Source: Microcaldota archaeon
GTDB lineage: Archaea; Micrarchaeota; Micrarchaeia; Norongarragalinales; UBA8480
DNA: 12,955 nt
Direction: 5' to 3'
NCBI GenBank assembly: GCA_023246885.1
Contig: JAHFHN010000007.1
Coordinates: 1 to 12,955 of the forward strand
Part shown: piece by piece, positions 1 through 5,162 of the stretch
Numbering within the stretch: position 1 is the stretch's first letter
Layout: each line of letters starts with the position of its first letter
Program-made: the position numbers and the translations under genes
Notes under the pieces: model-generated
The model's input: only the letters and a program-made list of their open reading frames with translations
The model's database searches: none
Told to the model about the DNA's origin: nothing

Positions 1-40
1 TAGTAAAGTTTTTATACTTCGTTTTAATTCTGAATAAAGC

Positions 41-172
41 ATGAAGTTCAATTCAATTAAAAAAACCGAATTTCAGCAAGTTGAAACAAAGCCACTTGCG
101 CTTACTTCTATAACTGACGAGCAATTAGCTAAATTAATTGACCAAAGCGTGTCAAAAGCACTTGAATGCTAA
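41..172 (+). CDS. small hypothetical protein, 43 aa
   Basis: I do not recognise this ORF. ATG at 41 opens a 43-codon frame ending in TAA at 170-172, and an in-frame TAA at 35-37 shows that it does not extend to the left. A TATA-like stretch (TTTTATAC, about 11-18) lies roughly 26 bases before the ATG, the spacing expected for a leaderless archaeal mRNA. The peptide has a Lys-rich start and a probable helix near the C-terminus (roughly residues 26-42), with one Cys as its penultimate region residue. No signal peptide or membrane segment is visible. It converges on the RCK gene, leaving 11 bases between stop codons. The coding call rests on promoter spacing only, so it could be a chance ORF. 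Confidence 0.42.
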   Translation: MKFNSIKKTEFQQVETKPLALTSITDEQLAKLIDQSVSKALEC

Positions 173-183
173 TGCGTGTTTTT

Positions 184-924
184 TTATTTAATTAAACTGA
201 ATAGTTCTTTTGCGCCAGCTATTTCTGGCATTATTACACTTCGCACGCCAACGTTTTTTAATTTTTTAACGTGGTTTTCGTCGTCACTTCTTGCAAGCAC
301 TTCTATATTTGGATTTAATTGTCTAGCCGTTAGTGTAAGTAAAATGTTTTTTTCACCAGATGAAATAGCTGCCACTAGTATAGCTGCTTTTTCAATATTG
401 GCTTCTTTAAGCGTATCTTCGTTTAGTGCATCGCCGTTGATAACTGTGAATTTCTCATGACGTAATTTTATTGCCGTAGCGTGGTCTTTTTCAATTATCA
501 CAATTTGCTTGTTTTTTGCTTTAAGTAGCGTTGCTAGGAAATGGCCCACTCGCCCGCCGCCGCATACAATTATGTGATCTTTTGACCTGCCTGCTTTAAC
601 CAAGTGCATTACCTCTATTAGGTACTTTCTCAAGTGACCTTTAAATATTAACTCGAATATCGTCCACAATGTGAACCAAAGAAGTACGCTTCCAAAAATC
701 AGTAGCGACGTTTGCATTGCTCTAGCTAAAAAGGTTGTTTCAGCTTTATGCGCAAACTCAAGAGACTCTATTGTCAACACGAACCCGGTTTGTAAATCAA
801 CTTGTTTTATTACTGAAAAGCCAATTGTGCCGTAAGCGAACAATAGTATGAGCATGATTAAAAGTTTCTTTGCCTTATCGTAAATAGAATGGTAGCGTGC
901 GTGTGTGAGTATTTTTTTATACAT
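184..924 (-). CDS. RCK/TrkA-N domain ion-channel-like membrane protein
   Basis: This looks like a two-helix channel subunit fused to a cytoplasmic RCK (TrkA-N) domain. From the ATG at 924 the protein has 246 residues: a hydrophobic helix at about 20-38, a short loop, a second helix at about 72-95, then an N-terminal RCK Rossmann fold from about 116. That fold has a glycine-rich nucleotide loop (CGGGRVG, 121-127) and an acidic residue ending the second strand (IIEKD, about 143-147). In potassium channels of this layout (MthK type) the segment between the helices carries the TVGYG filter. Here it reads LTIESLEF and has no such motif, so potassium conduction is doubtful. The RCK C-terminal domain is also absent. 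A frame from TTG at 933 is possible, but ATG at 924 has a TATA-like AATTTAAT about 30 bases upstream. The role is inferred from the fold only. Confidence 0.8.
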   Translation of the reverse strand: MYKKILTHARYHSIYDKAKKLLIMLILLFAYGTIGFSVIKQVDLQTGFVLTIESLEFAHKAETTFLARAMQTSLLIFGSVLLWFTLWTIFELIFKGHLRKYLIEVMHLVKAGRSKDHIIVCGGGRVGHFLATLLKAKNKQIVIIEKDHATAIKLRHEKFTVINGDALNEDTLKEANIEKAAILVAAISSGEKNILLTLTARQLNPNIEVLARSDDENHVKKLKNVGVRSVIMPEIAGAKELFSLIK

Positions 925-947
925 ATCTGTCAATAGCCCAGTACCTA

Positions 948-962
948 GTGAATTAAATTCAC
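948..962. promoter_or_regulatory. perfect 7-bp inverted repeat between divergent genes
   Basis: GTGAATT-A-AATTCAC is a perfect palindrome with a one-base centre. It sits about 24-38 bases upstream of the RCK-gene ATG at 924 and includes the only TATA-like sequence for that gene. It lies about 10 bases before the TTTAAATA box of the divergent basic peptide/folC unit. The position suits a repressor operator or simply a symmetric TATA element. No binding protein can be named. Confidence 0.4.
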
Positions 963-970
963 AGCCTACC

Positions 971-995
971 TTTAAATATTAACTATTAAGGTGAT
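971..995 (+). promoter_or_regulatory. TATA-like box and GGTGAT ribosome binding site for the basic peptide
   Basis: TTTAAATA at about 971-978 fits an archaeal TATA box. GGTGAT at 990-995 matches the anti-SD complement and lies 6 bases before ATG 1002. The two signals are close together: a start site 25 bases after the TATA box would fall near the ATG and remove the SD. Either the real TATA lies further upstream or the mRNA is leaderless and the SD match is incidental. Confidence 0.45.
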
Positions 996-1001
996 TCAAA
1001 T

Positions 1002-1088
1002 ATGACAAGAAGAAAATCAAATAGCGCAAAAGGCATCAAAAAAGCAGTTGGCAGAAGAAAAAAGATCATGAAAAAGTTGATGCGTTAA
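1002..1088 (+). CDS. 28-aa highly basic peptide
   Basis: ATG at 1002 opens a 28-codon frame ending TAA at 1086-1088, and the next ATG (folC) follows with no gap. The peptide holds 13 Lys/Arg in 28 residues and no acidic residue, a composition seen in tiny ribosomal proteins such as eL41 and in nucleic-acid binding peptides. A perfect GGTGAT ribosome binding site sits 6 bases upstream, the best SD match on this side of the window. The stop-start abutment suggests translational coupling with folC. I cannot align it convincingly to eL41, so the product stays unnamed. That it is translated is an inference from the SD, the extreme composition and the abutting start. Confidence 0.55.
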   Translation: MTRRKSNSAKGIKKAVGRRKKIMKKLMR

Positions 1089-2381
1089 ATGAATTACGGC
1101 CAAGTAATTTCTTGGCTCAATTCAATCGCGGTTAAGAACACGCCGTCAACTGAATTGCGACTTGATAGAATTCAATGTTTACTCAATTTATTGGATAATC
1201 CGGAAAGGGGCTTTAAGTCAATTCACGTTGCTGGAACAAGCGGCAAAGGTTCAACTTCAACTTTCATCTCTTCCATTCTATCAAGCCATGGCTTCAAAAC
1301 AGGTTTAACCCTTTCTCCGCATGTTGAATCAATAAATGAACGCATTCAATTAAACAACGTCCCTATTTCTCAAACTGATTTTTGCGCTTTAGCAAATAAG
1401 GTTTATTCTTTTTGGGAGCAATGTGAAACAAAGTTTGGCTTTCCAACTTTTTTTGAAGTAATAACCGCAATGGCTTTTCTTTATTTTTCCGAACAAAAAG
1501 TTGATTATGTCGTTGTAGAAACTGGGCTTGGTGGGGAGCTTGATGCAACTAATGCTTTAAATTCAGAAGTAAATGTAATCACTCCAATTTCACTTGACCA
1601 CGCGACTACACTTGGAGATACTATTGAGAAAATAGCTGGGAAAAAAGCTGGCATCATTAAGCAAAATTCAAAGACAATCACAAGTTGCTCTTCTCCTGCA
1701 TTTGAAGTAATTCAAAAAGCAGCGAATGATCGAAATTCAAAACTTTTCGGTTTAAATCGTGATTTTTTTTATCAAATAAAACAAAATAACTTAACTGGCT
1801 TGACATTTGACTATGTTTCCAAAGAGTTCCGCGCTTTTGACTTAGAATCCAATTTACTTGGCGCGCACCAAGCATTAAACGCTTCAACTGCAATTGCCGT
1901 ATGTGGCCAAGTTGCTGAATTAACCGAAGAAAAAACAAGGCAAGGTGTAAAAGCAGCGTATTTGCCTTGTCGCTTAGAAGTTGTTTCTCGTGATCCAATT
2001 GTTATAATTGACGGGGCGCATAATCCAGAAAAAGCTGCTTCCACTGCTAATTTTTTGCGCGAAACTTTTCCAAATGGAATCCAGCTTATAATAGGAATAT
2101 TAGACCGCCGCGATCCAGTTGGAATTCTAAACCACTTGCTTCCAGTTGCGTCAAGTGTTTTTTTTGTTTCGCCACCGTTTGACAAAAAGTTTCACGATGC
2201 ACAGCATTTGTCAAATGTTGCCAAGCAAATCGCGCCAAATCTTAGCATTCAAATTACCAACTTGGAAAATATCAAACAAATTTGCATTGAACCTACTTGC
2301 ATAACTGGTTCGCTTTACTTAGCCGGAATGGCTAAACCAACGCTTTTTTTGAATTCTTTAAAATCGCCAAGTAATTTGTAG
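1089..2381 (+). CDS. folC: folylpolyglutamate synthase / dihydrofolate synthase (Mur-ligase family)
   Basis: This cytoplasmic ATP-dependent ligase adds glutamate to folates and, in bifunctional members, to dihydropteroate. The 430-aa length is normal for the family. The P-loop GTSGKGST is at residues 49-56, followed by the folate-site segment TLSPHVESINERI (about 73-85). The ETGLGGELDATN block, the SLDHATTLGDTIEKIAGKKAG block with the Lys that is carbamylated in Mur ligases, and the C-terminal-domain motif IDGAHNPEKA follow in the usual order. The start is the ATG directly after the stop of the 28-aa basic peptide, so expression is probably coupled. The 3' end overlaps the convergent methyltransferase gene by 50 bases. 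The family includes bacterial and some archaeal members. Whether this one is mono- or bifunctional cannot be told here. Confidence 0.93.
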   Translation: MNYGQVISWLNSIAVKNTPSTELRLDRIQCLLNLLDNPERGFKSIHVAGTSGKGSTSTFISSILSSHGFKTGLTLSPHVESINERIQLNNVPISQTDFCALANKVYSFWEQCETKFGFPTFFEVITAMAFLYFSEQKVDYVVVETGLGGELDATNALNSEVNVITPISLDHATTLGDTIEKIAGKKAGIIKQNSKTITSCSSPAFEVIQKAANDRNSKLFGLNRDFFYQIKQNNLTGLTFDYVSKEFRAFDLESNLLGAHQALNASTAIAVCGQVAELTEEKTRQGVKAAYLPCRLEVVSRDPIVIIDGAHNPEKAASTANFLRETFPNGIQLIIGILDRRDPVGILNHLLPVASSVFFVSPPFDKKFHDAQHLSNVAKQIAPNLSIQITNLENIKQICIEPTCITGSLYLAGMAKPTLFLNSLKSPSNL

Positions 2382-3036
2382 CCATAATTTTTTCTCCACA
2401 TTTAATTGCTGGCTTAGTTACCTTTTCTAGTTTAACTATTTCAAAAACACTGTAAAACTCTTGCAATTCTGCTTCGTCGTAGTCCTTTTGAAATTTTCCA
2501 TTTTGCGGCCAAACAACGCTGTTCTTTTCCGTTCCGGGATTGCTTTTCATATAGCGTTTTTCGAATTCATCTTCAGCTGATACAACCGCTACAAATGCGT
2601 AGCCGTTCGGCTTGAGTGTGCGTAGTATTTCATCCCTACATTTTTCTCTTCCACTTTTTGTCTCAATGTCAATTGAAGAAAAACAATCAACTGCTATGTC
2701 GAAAAAATTGTCTGCAAACTTCCATTCGTCGTCAATTTGTCCAGTTTCAAAATGAACACGCTCGCTAACTCCTTGTTGTTCTGCTAATTTTTTGCATATG
2801 CTAATAGCCGAATGAATGTAGTCTACGCCGTAAACTTCAAAGCCTTGCTTCGCCATGTAAATTGAATTTCTTCCTTTTCCACAACCAATATCAATAATTT
2901 TTCCAGCGGTTATTTTTTGTTTTTTCAAAAAATCTGCAAAGTATACAACTGCGCTTGAAGGTTCTTGTTCGGATAGTGAAGGAATTGCAGTGGCTGTTTC
3001 ATGTTCAGTTTGCCAAATCAATTGTTGCTTTCTCAT
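2332..3036 (-). CDS. class I SAM-dependent methyltransferase
   Basis: This is a Rossmann-fold methyltransferase of unknown substrate. With the ATG at 3036 it has 234 residues. Motif I (IIDIGCGKGRNS, about 47-58) binds S-adenosylmethionine. The acidic end of strand 2 follows (YGVD, Asp about 72), then an Asp-containing motif near VDCFSSIDIE and the LKPNGYAFVAVV strand typical of the family. A longer frame starts at TTG 3072 but overlaps the upstream regulator by 32 bases. ATG 3036 lies 4 bases after that gene's stop codon, which fits a two-gene operon, so I chose it. The gene order (regulator then methyltransferase) suggests the regulator controls it, but that is inference. The closest general class is the Methyltransf_11/25-like small-molecule enzymes, and no specific substrate can be read. 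Confidence 0.87.
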   Translation of the reverse strand: MRKQQLIWQTEHETATAIPSLSEQEPSSAVVYFADFLKKQKITAGKIIDIGCGKGRNSIYMAKQGFEVYGVDYIHSAISICKKLAEQQGVSERVHFETGQIDDEWKFADNFFDIAVDCFSSIDIETKSGREKCRDEILRTLKPNGYAFVAVVSAEDEFEKRYMKSNPGTEKNSVVWPQNGKFQKDYDEAELQEFYSVFEIVKLEKVTKPAIKCGEKIMATNYLAILKNSKKALV

Positions 3037-3040
3037 CCTT

Positions 3041-3514
3041 TCACTGCCTTGGTTCCAATCGTTTCCATTCAAATGCTATTTTTTCTAAGTAAATTGCAAA
3101 CTGGTTACTCCACTTCACTGTCATTTTGTTACTAGTTGGCTCGCGATTACGGTCAAGCATACCTATGCGGACAAGGCGAGGGAGAACCTTGTTGTAAAAC
3201 GTTGCTTTACTTATTCTTGTTTTTTCAACAAACTCTCCAATTTGCGAAGAAGTAAGCGAACCATTATTTTGCTGTAACGCTGTCAAGAAAGAAACTGCTA
3301 CGCGGTGATAAGCTGAACGATAACGTTGTGGAAAAACAAATTGTAACAAGTCGCTTGCATCCCACGAAGTACTTGAACGAATAGCCCCTTGTTTTTTCAA
3401 TAGATCATCAAGCGTATCTTTACGCGGTAAATATAGCTGATCTTCACTTGGAATCCCAGTTTTTGGCCTTTTACCTGCTAATGTGCTTAATGATTCGGTT
3501 GTTGTTTCTTCCAT
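3041..3514 (-). CDS. winged-helix DNA-binding protein
   Basis: This 157-residue protein probably binds DNA. After a low-complexity Thr/Ser-rich start and a polar region, residues about 70-130 look like a winged helix: a first helix (VAVSFLTALQQ), a helix-turn-helix (SSQIGEFVEKTRISKATFYNKVLPRL) and a following wing-like segment (GMLDRNRE). The pattern of a sensor helix, turn, ISKATFYNKV recognition helix and hydrophobic strand is typical of MarR/ArsR-like folds, but I cannot assign a named family. The ATG at 3514 has a TTTAAA box (3538-3543) 26 bases upstream, which suits a leaderless transcript. The methyltransferase gene follows 4 bases after the stop. The divergent isocitrate dehydrogenase begins 66 bases away, so it could also be a target. 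Confidence 0.68.
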   Translation of the reverse strand: MEETTTESLSTLAGKRPKTGIPSEDQLYLPRKDTLDDLLKKQGAIRSSTSWDASDLLQFVFPQRYRSAYHRVAVSFLTALQQNNGSLTSSQIGEFVEKTRISKATFYNKVLPRLVRIGMLDRNREPTSNKMTVKWSNQFAIYLEKIAFEWKRLEPRQ

Positions 3515-3580
3515 ATAGTTATAAACTTCGACAAATGTTTAAAGCATTGCGTTCGTTAAGTAATACGGTGTGTGTTTCAA

Positions 3581-4798
3581 ATGAAAATGTCAATGTCAAA
3601 AGAGGGTCAATTAGTTGTTCCAGATGCTGTTGATATTCCTTTTATAGAAGGCGACGGAACTGGCTCGGACATTTGGGCAGCTTCTCGAATTGTTTTTGAT
3701 GCAGCGGTCAAAAAAGCGTACAACGGCAAACGCAGCGTAAATTGGGTTGAAGTCCTTGCTGGCGAAAAAGCGCAAGAAGCAAAGGGAACCATGCTTCCAG
3801 ATGAGACGCTTGAACAAATTAAATCCCACTTTGTGGCAATTAAAGGCCCGTTGACAACCCCCATTGGAACTGGTTTTCGCAGTATAAACGTCACATTGCG
3901 CCAAGTGCTTGACCTCTATGCTTGTGTTAGGCCAGTCAAGTGGTATAATGGAGTTCCTGCTCCAGTTACTCACCCCCAAGATTTAAACGTCGTAATTTTT
4001 AGGGAAAACACTGAAGATGTTTATGCTGGACTTGAATGGCAAAGCGGAAGCGAGAAAGCAAAGAAACTCGTGCATTTCTTAAACACTGAACTTGATTGTA
4101 AATTATCAAGCGAAGCCGGTATTGGCATAAAGCCAATGACAAAAGCAAATTCTCAACGATTAATCCGTGCTGCAATTAAGTATTCTCTAGCAAATCGCAG
4201 TAAGAGCCTCACTCTTGTACACAAAGGCAATATCATGAAGTACACTGAAGGGGCGTTCAAGCAATGGGGTTATGAATTAGCTGCAAGTGAATTTAGCAAC
4301 CAAACAATTACTGAAACTCAAGCAACTGAAAATCCAGCTCTTGCCAGTGGCAAGTTAATTGTAAATGACCGGATTGCGGATAATATGTTCCAACAAATTC
4401 TCCTCAGGCCAAGCGAATATAGTGTAATTGCGTGTCCAAACCTCAATGGAGATTATCTTTCTGACGCAGCTGCAGCACAAGTTGGCGGCCTCGGAATAGC
4501 ACCGGGCGGTAACATTAATTACGAAACTGGCTACGCGGTTTTTGAAGCAACGCACGGCACTGCACCTAAATACGCTGGACAAGACAAGGTTAACCCGGGT
4601 AGTGTTATCTTAAGCGGTGTGATGATGTTTGAATATATAGGCTGGAGTGAAGTTGGCAAACTAATTGAAACCTCAATGGCAAAAACAATTGAAAGCAAAA
4701 AAGTCACGTATGACTTCCACCGCCAAATTCCAGGAGCAACGCTTGTCAAGTGCTCAGAGTTTGCAAATGAAATAGTTACCCATATTGAAAAGAGCTAG
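3581..4798 (+). CDS. icd: isocitrate dehydrogenase, NADP-dependent type
   Basis: The enzyme oxidatively decarboxylates isocitrate to 2-oxoglutarate. The protein matches the E. coli Icd subfamily along its full length (405 aa from ATG 3581). It has the N-terminal PFIEGDGTG, the substrate loop [22 protein letters not shown] (Ser of the E. coli phosphorylation site, Asn and Arg kept), [13 protein letters not shown], the [15 protein letters not shown] catalytic Lys/Tyr region, and the metal-binding Asp in [20 protein letters not shown] determinants known from E. coli are present: Lys-Tyr in [13 protein letters not shown] and the Tyr/Arg of TYDFHR. GTG 3572 is a possible earlier start, but GGTG at 3567-3570 fits an SD 10 bases before ATG 3581. 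No other TCA gene is visible, so its role may be glutamate precursor or NADPH supply. Confidence 0.95.
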   Translation: MKMSMSKEGQLVVPDAVDIPFIEGDGTGSDIWAASRIVFDAAVKKAYNGKRSVNWVEVLAGEKAQEAKGTMLPDETLEQIKSHFVAIKGPLTTPIGTGFRSINVTLRQVLDLYACVRPVKWYNGVPAPVTHPQDLNVVIFRENTEDVYAGLEWQSGSEKAKKLVHFLNTELDCKLSSEAGIGIKPMTKANSQRLIRAAIKYSLANRSKSLTLVHKGNIMKYTEGAFKQWGYELAASEFSNQTITETQATENPALASGKLIVNDRIADNMFQQILLRPSEYSVIACPNLNGDYLSDAAAAQVGGLGIAPGGNINYETGYAVFEATHGTAPKYAGQDKVNPGSVILSGVMMFEYIGWSEVGKLIETSMAKTIESKKVTYDFHRQIPGATLVKCSEFANEIVTHIEKS

Positions 4799-4826
4799 AA
4801 CGAGGAAAGCAACTCTACTAAAAACC

Positions 4827-4833
4827 TATTTAA
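4827..4833 (+). promoter_or_regulatory. TATA-like box for the tRNA gene
   Basis: TATTTAA lies about 30 bases upstream of the first base of the mature tRNA at 4863, with a pyrimidine/A-rich stretch between. The position fits an archaeal promoter with a short 5' leader. It lies 28 bases after the icd stop, so the tRNA probably has its own transcript. Confidence 0.45.
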
Positions 4834-4891
4834 CTTCTTTTCTCCTTAAAATATTTACAAATGCGGGGGTCGCATAGTGGCTATTGCGGTA

Positions 4892-4953
4892 AACCCCCTT
4901 TTTCCTACAAAGAAAAAGGCCGTTTACGGTTCAAAAAAAATTTGGGTACGCAA
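4892..4953 (+). other. tRNA intron 1 (position 29/30), 62 nt
   Basis: This intron interrupts the 5' strand of the anticodon stem. The junction has a bulge-helix-bulge shape: exon GCGG (4886-4889) faces ACGC (4948-4951) with three GC pairs and one G-A mismatch. The 5' bulge is UAA (4890-4892) and the 3' bulge is AAG (4952-4954). The next helix, ACCC (4893-4896) with GGGU (4944-4947), stacks directly on the 3' strand. Inside lie a CCTTTTTC/GAAAAAGG hairpin (4897-4919) and a small CCG-TTTA-CGG hairpin (4920-4929). Confidence 0.75.
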
Positions 4954-4961
4954 GCCTGCTA

Positions 4962-5001
4962 ACAATTTCCTTTTAACCAATAAAGGAAATCAGGAATGGT
5001 C
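4962..5001 (+). other. tRNA intron 2 (position 37/38), 40 nt
   Basis: This is at the canonical archaeal anticodon-loop site, just after A37. Its core is a hairpin ATTTCCTTT (4965-4973) with AAAGGAAAT (4982-4990). The central helix expected from bulge-helix-bulge rules is weak (CUGC with AUGG, mostly wobble pairs), and a competing CCUG/CAGG pairing exists at 4955-4958 with 4991-4994. The splice points are therefore set mainly by the need to restore loop CUGCUAA and stem GUAGC/GCUAU. Confidence 0.68.
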
Positions 5002-5035
5002 AGCTATTGAGGTGTAAATCTCGCGTGGGTTCGAA

Positions 5036-5101
5036 AAGCCATGCCTTTTCTTTTAGAAAAAGAAAAGGCCAGGCGTGGCCAAAAGAAAAACGGCACGAAA
5101 A
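5036..5101 (+). other. tRNA intron 3 in the T-loop (position 59/60), 66 nt
   Basis: T-stem GTGGG (5025-5029) and CCCAC (5103-5107) are split by this intron. The junction is close to the canonical bulge-helix-bulge: central helix TTCG (5030-5033) with CGAA (5096-5099), 5' bulge AAA (5034-5036) and 3' bulge AAT (5100-5102). Cutting after the second base of each bulge restores the consensus loop TTCGAAT. A 12-bp hairpin (GCCTTTTCTTTT, 5043-5054, with 5058-5069) occupies the middle. Confidence 0.85.
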
Positions 5102-5162
5102 TCCCACTCCCCGCGTTTATACTAATTCGAGCAAAAAAACCAAGTCTTGTTCGGTTGCTTGT

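Larger units (their letters stand above)
4863..5115 (+). tRNA. tRNA-Ser(GCU) with three introns
   Basis: I fold this as a class II tRNA in four exons: 4863-4891, 4954-4961, 5002-5035 and 5102-5115, giving an 85-nt mature RNA without encoded CCA. The acceptor GCGGGGG pairs with UCCCCGC (one G-U) and the discriminator is G, as in Ser tRNAs. The D-arm GCA/UGC has A14, G18-G19 and A21. The anticodon stem GUAGC pairs with GCUAU around the loop CUGCUAA, so the anticodon GCU is at 4958-4960. The long variable arm is 5008-5024 with stem GAGGU/AUCUC. The T-arm GUGGG-UUCGAAU-CCCAC is canonical once the last intron is removed. None of these arms except the D-arm, and the variable arm, is contiguous in the DNA. 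The second exon is only 8 nt. Exact splice points at introns 1 and 2 could shift by a base. Confidence 0.85.

Noticed and set aside
176..460. 94-codon plus-strand frame opposite the RCK domain
   Set aside because: Antisense to the conserved Rossmann fold and low-complexity Ser/Phe-rich.
1811..2185. 124-codon minus-strand frame opposite folC
   Set aside because: Antisense shadow of a conserved ligase; composition and sequence show no domain.
3611..3979. 122-codon minus-strand frame opposite icd
   Set aside because: Shadow of the conserved icd coding sequence; no family features or promoter.
4889..4927. Hairpin GTAAAC...GTTTAC read as the anticodon arm of a one-intron tRNA or as the icd terminator
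   Set aside because: The loop has no U at position 33 and no plausible anticodon, and the 3' half of such a tRNA would lack the distant acceptor and T-stem partners. It is better explained as pairing inside intron 1.
4922..5019. Long imperfect pairing GTTTACGGTTCA with TGAGGTGTAAAT, giving a possible CAA or UCA anticodon
   Set aside because: It leaves a variable loop of 7-8 nt and extra bases in the stem, and does not give bulge-helix-bulge junctions. The Ser(GCU) model satisfies all arms and the 85-nt length.
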